From the NCBI RefSeq assembly GCF_001180245.1, contig NZ_CVSV01000061.1, positions 60,188-124,187 of the forward strand: DNA of 64,000 nt, read 5' to 3'. Each line of letters opens with the position of its first letter. Positions within the stretch are counted from its first letter, which is position 1. A model generated the notes under the pieces. The model searched no databases, had not been told where the DNA came from, and saw nothing but the letters and a program-made list of their open reading frames with translations. Origin of the DNA: Prochlorococcus marinus (lineage in GTDB: Bacteria > Cyanobacteriota > Cyanobacteriia > PCC-6307 > Cyanobiaceae). Made by a program: the position numbers and the translations under genes. This document shows positions 1 to 10,545 of the stretch, in pieces.

Positions 1-1
1 A

Positions 2-316
2 GAAGCAAGAAAAAAATCTCATCAAACAGAAGTTAAAGAAGTAAAAATGAGGTATAAAATTGACAAGCATGATTATGACGTTCGGATTGGTCAAGCTACT
101 AAATTTCTTAAATCGGGAGACAAGGTGAAATGCACTGTAATTTTTAGAGGAAGAGAAATTCAACACTCAAATTTAGCTGAGACACTTCTTTTAAGAATGG
201 CTAATGATTTAGAAGAGCAATCAGAAGTTCAACAAAAACCCAAAAGAGAAGGGAGAAACATGATTATGTTTTTAAGCCCTCGCAAAACTCCTCTTATTAA
301 AAAAGATGATGAGTGA
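2..316 (+). CDS. infC: Translation initiation factor IF-3, C-terminal part (5' truncated by window edge)
   Basis: IF-3 binds the 30S subunit, keeps it from joining 50S too early and checks the start codon and initiator tRNA. Only the last 104 residues are visible; the frame is open to the left edge, so the gene begins outside the window. The visible part is the IF-3 C-terminal domain: an [12 protein letters not shown] segment, then [28 protein letters not shown] and NMIMFLSP near the end, all typical of the family. A GntR-type regulator follows on the same strand after 77 bases. The usual partners rpmI and rplT are not adjacent here; they lie near 29.8 kb. Confidence 0.95.
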   Translation, partial: EARKKSHQTEVKEVKMRYKIDKHDYDVRIGQATKFLKSGDKVKCTVIFRGREIQHSNLAETLLLRMANDLEEQSEVQQKPKREGRNMIMFLSPRKTPLIKKDDE

Positions 317-393
317 TAAATTGTTATTAAAAAGTATGACAAATGTTAAAGTGTCACTATATCAAAAATTAAATTAGTCAGGATTTTTCTAAA

Positions 394-1380
394 GTGAGAT
401 TCCATATTCAACAAGAAAGTGATATACCTGCATCTACTCAACTAAATAATCAAATTTGTTTTGCAATTGCAGCAAGACATTATCCACCAGGACACAGACT
501 CCCAAGTACTAGGCAACTTGCAATGCAGACTGGTCTCCATCGGAATACCATAAGCAAAGTTTACAGACAACTGGAAATAGATGGAGTTGTTGAAGCAATA
601 GCTGGATCAGGTATCTATGTCAGGGATAATATTACTAAAAGAGAATTTACAAAATCACTTTACTCAAAAGATAAAATAAGCAAGGCACCAGATCAAGAAG
701 CAAAGACGGTAATTGATAAATTAATAAGTCTTGGATTCACTTTACAAGAGACAAGAGAGATATTGAATAATGAAATTGATTGGCGTATAAAGTGCGGATC
801 AAGAATCATAGTTAGTACTCCTAGAGAAGATATTGGAGCTTCTATGTTAATAGCAGAAGACCTCTCTACAACAGTTAATGTACCTGTAGAGGTTGTTCCT
901 ATGGAAGAATTAGAAAAAGTTTTGAGTAATTCAAACAATGGTACGATTGTAACAAGCAGATATTTTTTACAGCCTCTAGAAAAAGTTGCTAAGCAACATG
1001 GGGTTCGTGCTATTGCAGTCGACTTAAGCGACTTTCAAAAAGAATTAAAAATTCTCAAGGAATTAAATGCAGGAAGTTGTGTAGGTATTGTTAGCATAAG
1101 CCCTGGCTTATTAAGAGCAGCCGAAATTATTATACACAGCATGCGAGGGAGTGAATTAATGCTTATGACGGCAATCTCAGACAATAGCAGTAGATTACTA
1201 TCACTTTTAAAAGCATCGAACCATATAGTATGTGATGGTCCTAGTTTATCAGTTGTAGAGAACACACTATTAAAAAATCGTTCTCAGTTAATGAGATTAC
1301 CTCAAATAATATGTGCTAAAAATTATTTAAGCAACGAAACGATAAATCAATTAAAAAAAGAAATAGGAGTTTTTAATTAG
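394..1380 (+). CDS. GntR-family transcriptional regulator
   Basis: This is a 328-residue putative DNA-binding regulator. Residues about 8-78 form a GntR winged-helix domain, with the recognisable LPSTRQLAMQTGLHRNTISK and the GVVEAIAGSGIYV wing. The remaining 250 residues do not look like the UTRA, FCD or aminotransferase domains of better-known GntR subfamilies, so the ligand cannot be guessed. The start is GTG at 394; no ATG gives the complete helix-turn-helix. cysE begins 6 bases after the stop, so the two are probably co-transcribed. Control of cysteine synthesis is possible but is an inference from position only. Confidence 0.88.
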   Translation: MRFHIQQESDIPASTQLNNQICFAIAARHYPPGHRLPSTRQLAMQTGLHRNTISKVYRQLEIDGVVEAIAGSGIYVRDNITKREFTKSLYSKDKISKAPDQEAKTVIDKLISLGFTLQETREILNNEIDWRIKCGSRIIVSTPREDIGASMLIAEDLSTTVNVPVEVVPMEELEKVLSNSNNGTIVTSRYFLQPLEKVAKQHGVRAIAVDLSDFQKELKILKELNAGSCVGIVSISPGLLRAAEIIIHSMRGSELMLMTAISDNSSRLLSLLKASNHIVCDGPSLSVVENTLLKNRSQLMRLPQIICAKNYLSNETINQLKKEIGVFN

Positions 1381-1386
1381 ACTAAG

Positions 1387-2121
1387 ATGCTTAGAACTTT
1401 TAAATCAGATATAGAAATTATCAGAGAGAGAGATCCAGCCGCAAGAGGAATAGTAGAGATATTTCTTTGCTACCCAGGCTTCCAATCAATAATTTTACAT
1501 AGGTTTACCCATAAATTATGGCAACTAAAGATTCCTTTGATTCCCCGCTTACTTAGTCATCTAAATAGATTAGCGACAGGTATTGAAATCCATCCTGGGG
1601 CAAAAATTGGTAAACGGGTTTTCATAGATCATGGAATGGGCGTTGTAATTGGTGAAACTGCTGAGATAGGAAATAACTGTTTGCTTTATCAGGGAGTGAC
1701 ATTAGGCGGTACTGGTAAAAGCCATGGCAAAAGACATCCGACTTTAATGGAAAATGTTGTAGTAGGAGCGGGCGCCAAAGTTCTCGGATCAATCACAGTA
1801 GGATCTAATACCCGCATTGGAGCTGGCTCGGTTGTTGTTCGAAATGTAGAAGGGAACAGTACTGTGGTTGGGGTTCCTGGCAGAGTAGTACATCAAAGTG
1901 GTGTCAAAGTAAATCCGTTAGCTCACTCTGCTTTACCAGATGCAGAAGCTAATGTGATAAAAAATTTAATGGATAGGATAGATTCTCTTGAAAATGAAAT
2001 TCTTAAATTACAAAAAACTCTACAATGTATAGCCAGCGCAGAATCTATTGATATTTCTAAACTCGGTGATTCTCAAAATCTTAAAGACAAAGAAATTATT
2101 GAATTTCTTGGAGATGATTAA
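1387..2121 (+). CDS. cysE: Serine O-acetyltransferase
   Basis: CysE makes O-acetylserine from serine and acetyl-CoA, the committed step of cysteine synthesis in the cytoplasm. The 244-residue protein has the N-terminal helical region, then a left-handed beta-helix of hexapeptide repeats. The signature DHGMGVVIGETAEIG lies at residues 81-95, with the catalytic-type His82, and the glycine-rich LGGTGKSHGKRHPT loop follows at 106-119. After the acetyltransferase core there is a tail of about 60 residues with a short coiled-coil-like segment (about 199-220). It follows the GntR regulator by 6 bases and converges with secA, leaving only 8 bases between the stops. Confidence 0.95.
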   Translation: MLRTFKSDIEIIRERDPAARGIVEIFLCYPGFQSIILHRFTHKLWQLKIPLIPRLLSHLNRLATGIEIHPGAKIGKRVFIDHGMGVVIGETAEIGNNCLLYQGVTLGGTGKSHGKRHPTLMENVVVGAGAKVLGSITVGSNTRIGAGSVVVRNVEGNSTVVGVPGRVVHQSGVKVNPLAHSALPDAEANVIKNLMDRIDSLENEILKLQKTLQCIASAESIDISKLGDSQNLKDKEIIEFLGDD

Positions 2122-2129
2122 ATATTGAT

Positions 2130-4961
2130 TTATTTTGATTCATTAACGTCAGTTTTAGGTTGAAACATAAACATTGAATAAATAACGTTCCGTCTCATAT
2201 TAGTCATCATTTCGAGAAACATGTCATATCCCTCGTTTTTATATTCTATTAATGGATCTTTTTGACCATAACCCCTCAATCCTACTGATTCCCTCAATGA
2301 ATCCATGGATTGAAGATGTTCGCGCCATAAATTATCAATTTGCTGCAAAATAAAAAATCTTTCAGCTTCTCTCATTAATCCTGGACGAATCTTTTCTATT
2401 TGTGTTTCCTTTAAGTCATAAGCTATTCGCAACTGCTCTTGAAGATAGTTTTTTAATTCTTCTATTGACAATGAATTAACATCATCAGATTTAAGATCAT
2501 CTAATAAATATATAAATTCTTTGACTTTAGAAATTAATTGATCAATATTCCATTCTTCAGGAGGAAGATCAGGATTAATATAAGCATCAACAATTTCAAT
2601 CATAGTCCTTTCTCCATATCCTATTACTTGTCTCTTTAAATCAATTCCTTTCAATACTCTAAGTCTTTCGCCATAAACTGCTTTTCTTTGATTGTTCATT
2701 ACCTCGTCGTACTCAAAAACTTGTTTTCTAATATCGTAATAGTAGGTCTCAACTTTCTTTTGAGCACTTTCTAGAGACCTAGTAAGCATTCCTGACTCAA
2801 TTGGCATATCTTCATCAACCCTAAAAGCATTCATTAGATTTGCTACTCTATCACCTCCAAAAATCCTTAATAAATTATCATCTAAAGATAAAAAGAATCT
2901 TGTACTTCCAAGATCACCTTGTCTTCCTGCTCTTCCTCGAAGTTGATTATCCACTCTTCTTGATTCATGTCTCTCAGTACCAATGACATGTAAACCACCA
3001 GCTTCTCTTACTTTTTCTTCTTCATGAATCAAAACTTTATCATATTCTTTTTTTACATCAGACAAAGCTTCTCTCAAAAGCTTTATCAAGTTATCATCCG
3101 TTGGTGCTTTTTCTGCAGCTGTAGCTATTCTGTCATCAAGTTCCAAGACAGAAAGTTGCCTATTTCCCCAATTTTTAACAAGTTCATCAGATAAAAGAGA
3201 GAGTTTCTTTTCAATTGCTTCATCTAGTTTGCAAGGAAAGAGACTTGCTGAAGAATTTGAAATGTTCTTTTTCAAATTTGAACCAGCTTTTGTAGAAAAA
3301 CCACCCTTAGATTTTGAATTTCTTTGTTTAGGTATTGGTGGCTTATGCTCATTATCAGGTTTTACTAATAAAGGAATTAAAAGTTCTTTTAATTTAAGCC
3401 TTGCCATATAGTCACTATTACCACCAAGAATTATATCTGTTCCCCTTCCAGCCATATTAGTCGCAATAGTAACAGCACCTGCTCTTCCTGCCTGAGCAAC
3501 AATTTCTGCCTCACGTTCAACATTCTCTGGCTTAGCATTTAACAAATTATGTGGGATTTTTTCTTCAGATAAAAGTGAACTTAATAATTCACTTTTTTCA
3601 ACACTTGTTGTACCAACTAAAACAGGTCTACCCTCTCTATGAATTTGTGCAGTTTCTTTAGCAACGGCTTTCCATTTACCAATCTCTGTCTTAAATACTT
3701 GATCAGACCAATCTTGTCTCTTTCTTAATTGATTTGTCGGTATAACTGTTGATTCTAATTTATAAGTTTTTTCAAATTCAACCTCCTCAGTTTTTGCAGT
3801 TCCCGTCATTCCTGCTAAACCAGGATATAAAAGGAAAAAATTCTGATAAGTTATGGATGCTAATGTTTGAGTCTCAGGCTGAATTTTAAGACTCTCTTTC
3901 GCTTCTATTGCCTGATGTTGTCCATCACTCCAACGTCTTCCTGGCATTACCCTACCAGTAAATTCATCAACTATGACAGCCTCATCGTCCTTAATAATAT
4001 AATTCACATCTTTAATAAATAATTCTTTAGCTTTTAAAGCATTAGTTATGTAATGCGCCCAAGGATCTTGAGGATTGTATAAATCATTAACTCCCAAATA
4101 CTCTTCACATTTTGCGAAACCCTGATCAGTTAAGATACAACTTCTCTGTTTTTCATCAACTTCATAATCGCCTTCTGGATCAATACCATCTTTACTTAAT
4201 TCTTTTGCTTTGACTAATGCGAGAGATAATTCTGCAGCCTTTTGATATTTTTCTTGTGGTCTTTCAACTTGGCCAGAAATGATTAGAGGCGTTCGTGCTT
4301 CATCAATTAATATTGAATCAACCTCATCAATTACGCAGTAATTAAATTTTCTTTGAACCACCTCACTAATATCGGTAGCCATATTATCTCTTAAATAATC
4401 AAATCCTAATTCTGAATTTGTGGCATAAGTTATATCACAATCATAATTTTTCTTTCTCTCAACTGGATTCATATCTTGCTGAATCAAACCAACGGATAAA
4501 CCTAAGAAACGATGAACTTGTCCCATCCACTCTGCATCCCTTCTAGCTAAATAATCATTTACCGTAACAACATGAACACCTTTCCCCGTAAGAGCATTTA
4601 AATAACAAGGTAATGTTGCTACAAGAGTTTTTCCCTCTCCAGTCTTCATTTCAGCAATTTGACACTCATTTAAAACCATCCCGCCTATTAACTGAACATC
4701 AAAGTGTCTCATATCAAGAACACGTTTACTTGCTTCTCTTACGATTGCAAAGGCTTTAGGAAGAAATTCTTGCAGGAGTTCTTTTTGTTTTTTAAAATCT
4801 AATTCTGCTGAAATATTTGATTTAAGATTTTGGGTTTCTTTTCTAAGCTCATCATCAGTCAATTGAGAGATTTCTTCTTCTAAGAAATTTATCTCTTCCA
4901 CTATTGGTTGATAGCGCTTTAACTTTCGTGTATTCGGATCTCCCAACAAAAGTTTTAGCAT
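2130..4961 (-). CDS. secA: Preprotein translocase ATPase SecA
   Basis: SecA drives proteins through SecYEG by ATP hydrolysis; in cyanobacteria it serves both plasma and thylakoid membranes. Walker A (GEGKT, residues 108-112) and the DEVD Walker B (212-215) are clear, as are [15 protein letters not shown] (500-514) and [15 protein letters not shown] (655-669). About 140 residues separate the last two motifs, against roughly 30 in E. coli, so NBD2 carries a large insertion with a Lys/Ser/Asn-rich first half and a helical second half. The C terminus ends at a FMFQP-type sequence without the Cys-rich zinc-binding SEC-C tail. The length of 943 residues fits cyanobacterial SecA. The gene stands alone and converges with cysE. 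Confidence 0.97.
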   Translation of the reverse strand: MLKLLLGDPNTRKLKRYQPIVEEINFLEEEISQLTDDELRKETQNLKSNISAELDFKKQKELLQEFLPKAFAIVREASKRVLDMRHFDVQLIGGMVLNECQIAEMKTGEGKTLVATLPCYLNALTGKGVHVVTVNDYLARRDAEWMGQVHRFLGLSVGLIQQDMNPVERKKNYDCDITYATNSELGFDYLRDNMATDISEVVQRKFNYCVIDEVDSILIDEARTPLIISGQVERPQEKYQKAAELSLALVKAKELSKDGIDPEGDYEVDEKQRSCILTDQGFAKCEEYLGVNDLYNPQDPWAHYITNALKAKELFIKDVNYIIKDDEAVIVDEFTGRVMPGRRWSDGQHQAIEAKESLKIQPETQTLASITYQNFFLLYPGLAGMTGTAKTEEVEFEKTYKLESTVIPTNQLRKRQDWSDQVFKTEIGKWKAVAKETAQIHREGRPVLVGTTSVEKSELLSSLLSEEKIPHNLLNAKPENVEREAEIVAQAGRAGAVTIATNMAGRGTDIILGGNSDYMARLKLKELLIPLLVKPDNEHKPPIPKQRNSKSKGGFSTKAGSNLKKNISNSSASLFPCKLDEAIEKKLSLLSDELVKNWGNRQLSVLELDDRIATAAEKAPTDDNLIKLLREALSDVKKEYDKVLIHEEEKVREAGGLHVIGTERHESRRVDNQLRGRAGRQGDLGSTRFFLSLDDNLLRIFGGDRVANLMNAFRVDEDMPIESGMLTRSLESAQKKVETYYYDIRKQVFEYDEVMNNQRKAVYGERLRVLKGIDLKRQVIGYGERTMIEIVDAYINPDLPPEEWNIDQLISKVKEFIYLLDDLKSDDVNSLSIEELKNYLQEQLRIAYDLKETQIEKIRPGLMREAERFFILQQIDNLWREHLQSMDSLRESVGLRGYGQKDPLIEYKNEGYDMFLEMMTNMRRNVIYSMFMFQPKTDVNESK

Positions 4962-5135
4962 AAGTCAAAGCCCTTAAAAAATTCATCTTATTACAAACAT
5001 TATAAATTAGTGCGTTACAACAGAATGAAGAAAGCTATTATCTCTTTATTTAATAGAAACGATCGATTAAGGTATTTAAATTGAAGTCATAAAAATAGCC
5101 TAGCTGACATCACTTTTCAAAAATCTTTTTAATAA

Positions 5136-5591
5136 ATGAAAGAAATATCTCTAATCAAACATTCTAAAGGAGCTTTAGGATTAAGGATTTTTGGATTAGG
5201 TCCTAACCTTAAACCAACAAATGGATTAATTAAGCTACAAAAATTACTAGATACCAATGCTTTCTGGGCAAAAAATAGAACAATTAATGATCTAAAAAAA
5301 TGTCTTGCTAACAGTGATGTCGTAATAAGTCTTTGGGTTGGTAAGGAAATAGTTGGTTTTGGTAGAGCTTTAACCGATGGGATTTACCGCGGAGTGCTTT
5401 GGGATATTGTTATAGATCAAAATCACCAAGGCAAAGGTTTTGGTACATTAATTCTAAAAAATCTTTTATCTTCTAAAAAAATTAAAGATACAAAAAAATT
5501 ATATTTAATGACAACAAATAAAAAATTATTTTATTCTCAATTTGATTTTAAAGAAGTTACTTCTCAAAATTTATTAATTCGTGAAATATAA
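5136..5591 (+). CDS. GNAT-family N-acetyltransferase
   Basis: This 151-residue protein has a GNAT fold. The acetyl-CoA-binding motif A is visible as DIVIDQNHQGKGFGTLIL at about residues 90-107, preceded by the beta strands of the core and followed by a YSQFDFKEV-type C-terminal element. The substrate cannot be told from the sequence. ATG at 5136 follows a spacer of about 174 bases that separates it from the divergent secA and in which I see no other gene. It converges with the NTF2-like gene. Confidence 0.85.
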   Translation: MKEISLIKHSKGALGLRIFGLGPNLKPTNGLIKLQKLLDTNAFWAKNRTINDLKKCLANSDVVISLWVGKEIVGFGRALTDGIYRGVLWDIVIDQNHQGKGFGTLILKNLLSSKKIKDTKKLYLMTTNKKLFYSQFDFKEVTSQNLLIREI

Positions 5592-5619
5592 AGCACTCTT
5601 TTTCAAAATAAAAACAAAA

Positions 5620-6051
5620 TCAAGATACAAATTTACTATAAAGCCATCTTATAAAAGGTCCTAAAATAGGTACTGGTCCAAAAGTTGGGCCACAAAAATC
5701 AAAGTAATCTCTGTGCTCCTTTATTAATCCATTTTCACCAAATAATAAACGAGTAGTTCCGGGATAAATAAATTCTTTACCCATAATTTTTAAACCCATT
5801 GTCCATTCAACAAATCCACAATCCCCAGTTATAGAAATTGCATGAGTTTCTAAAAAAACATCATCACATCTTTTAACTAGCTTTTCTTGGGCTTTAACAT
5901 AAGAATCTAAGCCCTCTGTTTCCTGAGTTGGGTCTGTAAAAATAACATTCTCATTATAAAATTCAGCCCATTTTTGTTTTGTTGGTGCATCTGTACCATA
6001 AGGTTTAGTAAATAATCCCTTTAAATCCTCAATAGAAATTACTTTTGTCAT
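5620..6051 (-). CDS. SnoaL/NTF2-like protein, function unknown
   Basis: The 143-residue product resembles the cone-shaped SnoaL-like/NTF2 superfamily. It has an N-terminal helix, a YNENVIFTDPTQETEGLDSY segment, a CGFVEWTMGLKIMGKEF strand region and a TRLLFGENGLIKEHRDYFD strand pair. Members bind small hydrophobic ligands or act as isomerases or scaffolds; nothing here indicates which. The C terminus (GPILGPFIRWLYSKF-type) is hydrophobic and aromatic and might touch a membrane. It sits between the GNAT gene and tRNA-Gly and is probably transcribed on its own. I am confident of the fold family and unsure of the role. Confidence 0.75.
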   Translation of the reverse strand: MTKVISIEDLKGLFTKPYGTDAPTKQKWAEFYNENVIFTDPTQETEGLDSYVKAQEKLVKRCDDVFLETHAISITGDCGFVEWTMGLKIMGKEFIYPGTTRLLFGENGLIKEHRDYFDFCGPTFGPVPILGPFIRWLYSKFVS

Positions 6052-6095
6052 TTATGAAAATTATTAACAATATCTTAAAAGATACAAACATTAAA

Positions 6096-6167
6096 AGCGG
6101 ATGAAGAGATTCGAACTCTCGACATTCTCCTTGGCAAGGAGATGCTCTACCACTGAGCTACATCCGC
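6096..6167 (-). tRNA. tRNA-Gly (anticodon GCC)
   Basis: The minus strand folds as a complete cloverleaf. The 7-bp acceptor stem is GCGGATG paired with CATCCGC. The D arm is GCTC..GAGC, the anticodon stem TCTCC/GGAGA encloses the loop TTGCCAA, and the T arm contains GTTCGAATC. Anticodon GCC and discriminator U both fit glycine. The 3' CCA is not encoded. The neighbours are ordinary core genes, with no integrase or island signature at this tRNA. Confidence 0.97.
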
Positions 6168-6226
6168 ATGAGTTTTATTTTATCTCAAAGAAGGGATCAA
6201 TGATAAAAATAATTAAATTTTTTCAA

Positions 6227-6703
6227 TTAATTTAAATTTTTAATTAAGGATCCCATCTCAATTGCTTGTAGAGCATAATTCCAGCCAAGGTTATTTTTAA
6301 TCCCTGCTCTTTCTAAAGCCTGCTGCATAGTATCAGTAGTTAAAACTCCAAAAATAATTGGAACATTATTTTCATTTGAAACTTGCGAAATACCTTTGCT
6401 CGCCTCAGATATAACTACATCATAGTGGGAAGTTTCACCACGGATCACAGCCCCAAGAGCAATTACAACGTCATACCTCTTTTTTTTCATGAGGGTTTTA
6501 GCTGCGATTGGTAATTCGAATGAACCAGGAACCCAAGCTATATCAACTTGATTACTTAATTCAGAAGTATCTAAACCATGTCTTTTTAAACAATCAAGAC
6601 AACCAGATAGAATTTTATTTGTAATTAAATCATTAAATCTTGCTATTACAATCCCAACTTTTAAAGTAGAGGCATTAGTAAAAGAACCCTCAAAAATAGC
6701 CAT
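6227..6703 (-). CDS. ribH: 6,7-dimethyl-8-ribityllumazine synthase
   Basis: RibH condenses 5-amino-6-ribitylaminouracil with 3,4-dihydroxy-2-butanone 4-phosphate, the next-to-last step of riboflavin synthesis, usually as a large icosahedral or pentameric assembly. The 158-residue length is standard. Substrate-binding ARFND is at 21-25, WVPGSFELP at 57-65, and [14 protein letters not shown] at 84-97 includes the catalytic-type His93. [17 protein letters not shown] follows at 118-134. It is on the minus strand just downstream of psbZ with a 49-base gap, so the two may share a transcript, although they are functionally unrelated. Confidence 0.97.
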   Translation of the reverse strand: MAIFEGSFTNASTLKVGIVIARFNDLITNKILSGCLDCLKRHGLDTSELSNQVDIAWVPGSFELPIAAKTLMKKKRYDVVIALGAVIRGETSHYDVVISEASKGISQVSNENNVPIIFGVLTTDTMQQALERAGIKNNLGWNYALQAIEMGSLIKNLN

Positions 6704-6752
6704 TAAATTTAACTTAGATATATTAATAGACTCTCACGAAAAGGTATTAAGT

Positions 6753-6950
6753 TCAAACTAATGAAGAAACTATCCCTGTAACAAAAACTAAAACAACCCA
6801 AACAGCAGCAATAGAATAAATTTTTCTCCTACTTTCTCGCTGTCCTTCCTCAGTAGAAGGTTGAGTTACATATAAAACGGGTACTCCAACTACCGCGATT
6901 AAAGAAGCAAATAATAGAGCATTTACGAAGAAAAAGTTAACAGCCTGCAT
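6753..6950 (-). CDS. psbZ: Photosystem II protein PsbZ (Ycf9)
   Basis: PsbZ is a small thylakoid membrane protein of the photosystem II core that helps stabilise the supercomplex. The 65 residues show two transmembrane helices at about 5-27 and 41-63. They are joined by a short polar loop with the family-typical YVTQPSTEEGQRESRR, and the start MQAVNFFFVNALLFASL also matches. A TATAAT-like -10 box lies 23-28 bases upstream of the ATG. This gene is direct evidence for an oxygenic phototroph. Confidence 0.96.
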   Translation of the reverse strand: MQAVNFFFVNALLFASLIAVVGVPVLYVTQPSTEEGQRESRRKIYSIAAVWVVLVFVTGIVSSLV

Positions 6951-6972
6951 AATTCAGTCTTAAGTTTCCAAT

Positions 6973-6978
6973 ATTATA
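6973..6978 (-). promoter_or_regulatory. Candidate -10 box of psbZ
   Basis: On the minus strand a perfect TATAAT lies 23-28 bases upstream of the psbZ ATG, which would give a very short 5' leader. No convincing -35 element is seen. Chance matches are common at this AT content. Confidence 0.4.
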
Positions 6979-7090
6979 AATACTATAATCTCATGAAAAT
7001 GATAATTTTTAGAGAAAATTTACATACTTTAGCCACTTTAAATGCAAAAAAAAAATTTCTACCTAATATCTATTTAGGAATTAAAAAAGT

Positions 7091-9832
7091 ATGCAAGATT
7101 ATACGATAATTCAAAAGAATTTATTTGCGATTGGTAATGATGATAATGAGCAAAAAGAAATAACAAAAATACCAGAAGATTTATCTTTGGAAGATTTAAA
7201 AAAAGAATCGCAAAAAAGACCCAGACAAAGAAAGAATTCAACTAATTTAATAAATCAATTCAAAACTGATTTAATTTCAAATAACAAAGCTGTTTGCATC
7301 AATGAAGAATCTTATAGCTATAAAACAGTTTCAAAACTTAAATTAACTCCTGTGATGAAGCATTATGTAACTCTAAAAGAAGAAAATAAAGATAGGTTAT
7401 TACTTTATAGATTAGGAGATTTTTTTGAGTGTTTTTTTGAGGATGCTGTATTAATATCTAACCTTTTAGAAATAACGCTTACCAGTAAAGATGCTGGCAA
7501 AGAGATTGGTAAGATCCCTATGGCAGGGGTTCCCCATCATGCAATGGAGAGATACTGTGCTGATTTAATAAAAAAAAATTATTCGGTCGTTATATGCGAT
7601 CAATTAGAAAAAAGTTCTGGAAATTATGGGACTCCAATTAAAAGAGGAATAACAAGAATAATTACTCCTGGAACCGTAATTGAAGAGGGGATGTTGATAG
7701 CAAAGAAAAATAACTGGATTACTGCTATTTACTTATCCGAAGAAAACTCAGATGAATCTTATGAATGGGGTATATCAAAAGCTGATGTAAGCACAGGAGA
7801 ATTAATAACTTTAGAGGGCCAATCTCTGTCAAAACTATTTGATGAAATTATTAAATTGGATTCTTCAGAAATCATTGTAGGAAGCAATGCAGTAAGAAAT
7901 TTATTAATTAAAGGAAATAGTCAAATTACATATACTGTTTCTCAAGAGACTAATTTTGGAATTAATGAAGCAAATTATCTAATAAAAAATTATTTCCAAA
8001 TTGCAAACCTAGAGGGAATAGGACTTAAAAATTTAAACAATGCAACTAGATCACTTGGAGGGTTATTAAATTATTTAGAAAAAATTAATCCTTCAAATTT
8101 AGATAAAGATTCTTCTTTAAAAATCTCATTAGACTTTCCACAAATTCAATTTGGTCACAACAAATTAATTATTGATTATCAAACTCAAAAAAACTTAGAA
8201 ATCAAAAATACACAACGAGAAAACAATTATGTAGGTTCGCTACTATGGAGTATTGATAGAACCTATACGTGTATGGGTGCAAGGTGTTTAAGAAGGTGGA
8301 TAGATTCACCACTATTAAACGTTAATGAAATTTATAAAAGACAAAATATAATTACAAACTTTATTGAATCTAAACAATTACGTATTGATACTCAAAATTT
8401 ACTTAGAGCAACTGGGGATTTAGAAAGACTTGCAGGTAGAGCTTGCGCAGGTCATGCAAGTCCCAGAGACTTAATTGCAATAGCTGAAGGTTTAAAAAAA
8501 TTGCCTAGACTTAAATCAATAATTGAATTATTTAAATATGATCTCCCAGATTGGACTGATCAATTAAAAAATATTGATGAAGGACTCTTAGAATTAGCCG
8601 ATACTATAAGTTTTAAACTAATAGAAAATCCTCCTCTAAACATTAGTGAAGGAGGCATGATCCACGATGGTGTTGACAATATATTAGATGGTTTACGCAA
8701 TTTAATGGATGATTACTCTGAGTGGCTAAACAAAGAGGAATTAAAAGAAAGGAAAATTAGCAAAATTTCAAACCTAAAAATTCAATTTCATAAAAATTTT
8801 GGTTATTACATTTCTATAAATAAGTCAAAAGTTAATTTAGCTCCACAACATTGGATCAAAAGGCAAACACTTACTAATGAAGAAAGGTATATCACTTCAG
8901 ATATTAAAAATAAAGAAAATAAGATTTTCCAAATAAAAAATAGAGCTTCATCAAAAGAATATGAAATTTTCTGCGAATTAAGAAATATAGTTGCTGAAAA
9001 AACAAAACAAATAAGATCAATCGCAAAATCCATAGCATCTCTTGATGCACTGCTTGGTTTATCAATTACTTCAGTAGAAAACAATTTTATAAAACCTTCA
9101 TTAATACCAATCAATGATTCAATGACAAAAAATAGTACAAAAATTACCGCAGGAAGAAATCCAATTGTAGAGCAATTGTTAAGTGATAAAAAGTTTGTAG
9201 CAAACGATATCTCTTTTGATGATACTCAAAAATTAATTATATTAACCGGTCCTAATGCAAGCGGAAAAAGTTGCTTTATAAGACAACTTGGTTTAATACA
9301 AATTCTCACACAAATTGGGAGCTTTGTTCCTGCTAATAATGCTGAAATCAAAATTGTAGATAGGATTTTCACAAGAATTGGAGCGGTTGATGATCAATCA
9401 TCTGGACAATCAACATTTATGGTAGAAATGTCTGAAACTGCATCAATTCTAAATCAAGCAACTTCTAACTCACTAGTTTTACTTGATGAGATAGGTAGAG
9501 GGACATCTACTTTTGATGGACTTTCAATAGCTTGGTCAGTAAGTGAATATCTTGCAAAAAAAATTCAATGTAATACTATTTTTGCTACGCACTATCATGA
9601 GCTTAATTATTTAAAAAATTCAAATACGAACATACAAAATTTTCAAGTTTTAGTAGAACAAAATAACGATCAGCTAATTTTTAGCCACAGGATTGTTAAA
9701 GGGGGCTCAAACAAAAGCTATGGCATAGAAGCAGCCAAATTAGCAGGAGTTCCAAAAGAAGTTATAGAAAAAGCAAAATCAGTTTTAAATTCTTTAGAAG
9801 AAAATAACAACTTAAATTATGATATTAAGTAG
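7091..9832 (+). CDS. mutS: DNA mismatch repair protein MutS
   Basis: MutS recognises mismatches and small loops and recruits MutL. At 913 residues it is longer than E. coli MutS because about 75 residues precede the TPVMKHY segment (86-92) that opens domain I. The mismatch-reading Phe-x-Glu is present in GDFFECF (F111, E113), so this is the MutS1 type. The clamp and lever domains follow, then the ATPase with [10 protein letters not shown] (Walker A), [14 protein letters not shown] (Walker B) and FATHYHEL. The N-terminal extension is basic and begins with a sliding-clamp-like pentapeptide, QKNLF, at 8-12. It is divergent from psbZ and convergent with cobH. Confidence 0.97.
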   Translation: MQDYTIIQKNLFAIGNDDNEQKEITKIPEDLSLEDLKKESQKRPRQRKNSTNLINQFKTDLISNNKAVCINEESYSYKTVSKLKLTPVMKHYVTLKEENKDRLLLYRLGDFFECFFEDAVLISNLLEITLTSKDAGKEIGKIPMAGVPHHAMERYCADLIKKNYSVVICDQLEKSSGNYGTPIKRGITRIITPGTVIEEGMLIAKKNNWITAIYLSEENSDESYEWGISKADVSTGELITLEGQSLSKLFDEIIKLDSSEIIVGSNAVRNLLIKGNSQITYTVSQETNFGINEANYLIKNYFQIANLEGIGLKNLNNATRSLGGLLNYLEKINPSNLDKDSSLKISLDFPQIQFGHNKLIIDYQTQKNLEIKNTQRENNYVGSLLWSIDRTYTCMGARCLRRWIDSPLLNVNEIYKRQNIITNFIESKQLRIDTQNLLRATGDLERLAGRACAGHASPRDLIAIAEGLKKLPRLKSIIELFKYDLPDWTDQLKNIDEGLLELADTISFKLIENPPLNISEGGMIHDGVDNILDGLRNLMDDYSEWLNKEELKERKISKISNLKIQFHKNFGYYISINKSKVNLAPQHWIKRQTLTNEERYITSDIKNKENKIFQIKNRASSKEYEIFCELRNIVAEKTKQIRSIAKSIASLDALLGLSITSVENNFIKPSLIPINDSMTKNSTKITAGRNPIVEQLLSDKKFVANDISFDDTQKLIILTGPNASGKSCFIRQLGLIQILTQIGSFVPANNAEIKIVDRIFTRIGAVDDQSSGQSTFMVEMSETASILNQATSNSLVLLDEIGRGTSTFDGLSIAWSVSEYLAKKIQCNTIFATHYHELNYLKNSNTNIQNFQVLVEQNNDQLIFSHRIVKGGSNKSYGIEAAKLAGVPKEVIEKAKSVLNSLEENNNLNYDIK

Positions 9833-9863
9833 ATTTTTGACAATTTTATAAAATAAATACTTT

Positions 9864-10487
9864 TTAAATAGTTTCCCTCAATAAGGCGTTAACCGCAGCA
9901 GCCGCCATGGCAGCACCTCCTCTAGTTGAATTCACAACAATTCTAGGAAGATCGCTAGAAATTAATTTGTTTTTGCTTTTCTCTACTCCAATAAATCCAA
10001 CAGGCATTCCGATAATTAAACTAGGAGATTCTTTTGCATTCTCTAAAATATTAATTAAATGAGTTAACGCTGTAGGCGAACTGCCGATAACTACAATAGG
10101 TGATTTACTTCCATAATTCATAGTGGATAACTCCTTCCAACCTTCACTTAAGCCATATGCAGTTTTAGTTAAGTTTGTATGATTATTTTTTCCAAACCAC
10201 ATACTAGCAGTGAATACTTTATTTCTAGTGGTATTTTCTGCCATGGATTTTATTGCTGCTGCTGCCATATCAGTATCAGTTAAAATCGGAGCACCATTTT
10301 TAAGTGCCTGAAGCCCTTTTTCGCATGCATCTTCACTAAAATTTACAAGATTTTGAACTGAAAAATCTCCTGAAGTATGGACTAATCTCTCTAATACTTT
10401 TTTTTCCAAATAATCTAGATCATTGGCTAATAAATGAGATCTTATGAATCTGATGCTTTCCAAAAAAATTGGATGATCTATTACCAT
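9864..10487 (-). CDS. cobH: Precorrin-8X methylmutase
   Basis: CobH/CbiC moves a methyl group from C-11 to C-12 of precorrin-8 to give hydrogenobyrinate (or the cobalt form) in corrin synthesis. The 207-residue length fits the family. His37 in RLVHTSGDFS is in the position of the catalytic histidine. GAPILTDTDMAAAAI, PIVVIGSSPTALTHL, IIGMPVGFIGVEKSK and VNSTRGGAAMAAAAVNALL are family blocks. The pathway may use the cobalt-early or cobalt-late substrate, so cbiC is an equally fair name. It is a single gene on the minus strand; the partial CobA-type gene at the window end belongs to the same pathway. Confidence 0.95.
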   Translation of the reverse strand: MVIDHPIFLESIRFIRSHLLANDLDYLEKKVLERLVHTSGDFSVQNLVNFSEDACEKGLQALKNGAPILTDTDMAAAAIKSMAENTTRNKVFTASMWFGKNNHTNLTKTAYGLSEGWKELSTMNYGSKSPIVVIGSSPTALTHLINILENAKESPSLIIGMPVGFIGVEKSKNKLISSDLPRIVVNSTRGGAAMAAAAVNALLRETI

Positions 10488-10545
10488 TAAATTTAATTTG
10501 TGTTAGAAGTAATCATAGTTAATATATGGTTTTTATTGAGCTATT

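Noticed and set aside
6096..6167. tRNA-Gly as an island or phage attachment site
   Set aside because: Flanking genes are core functions with uniform composition; no integrase or repeated tRNA fragment is visible.
6993..7109. 38-codon ORF between psbZ and mutS
   Set aside because: It overlaps the start of mutS in another frame, is rich in A-run-encoded Lys, and has no supporting signal.
7561..7580. A9 run in mutS as a programmed frameshift
   Set aside because: The run is early in a conserved domain; homopolymers of this length are frequent in this AT-rich genome. It serves as a caution for the dnaX case.
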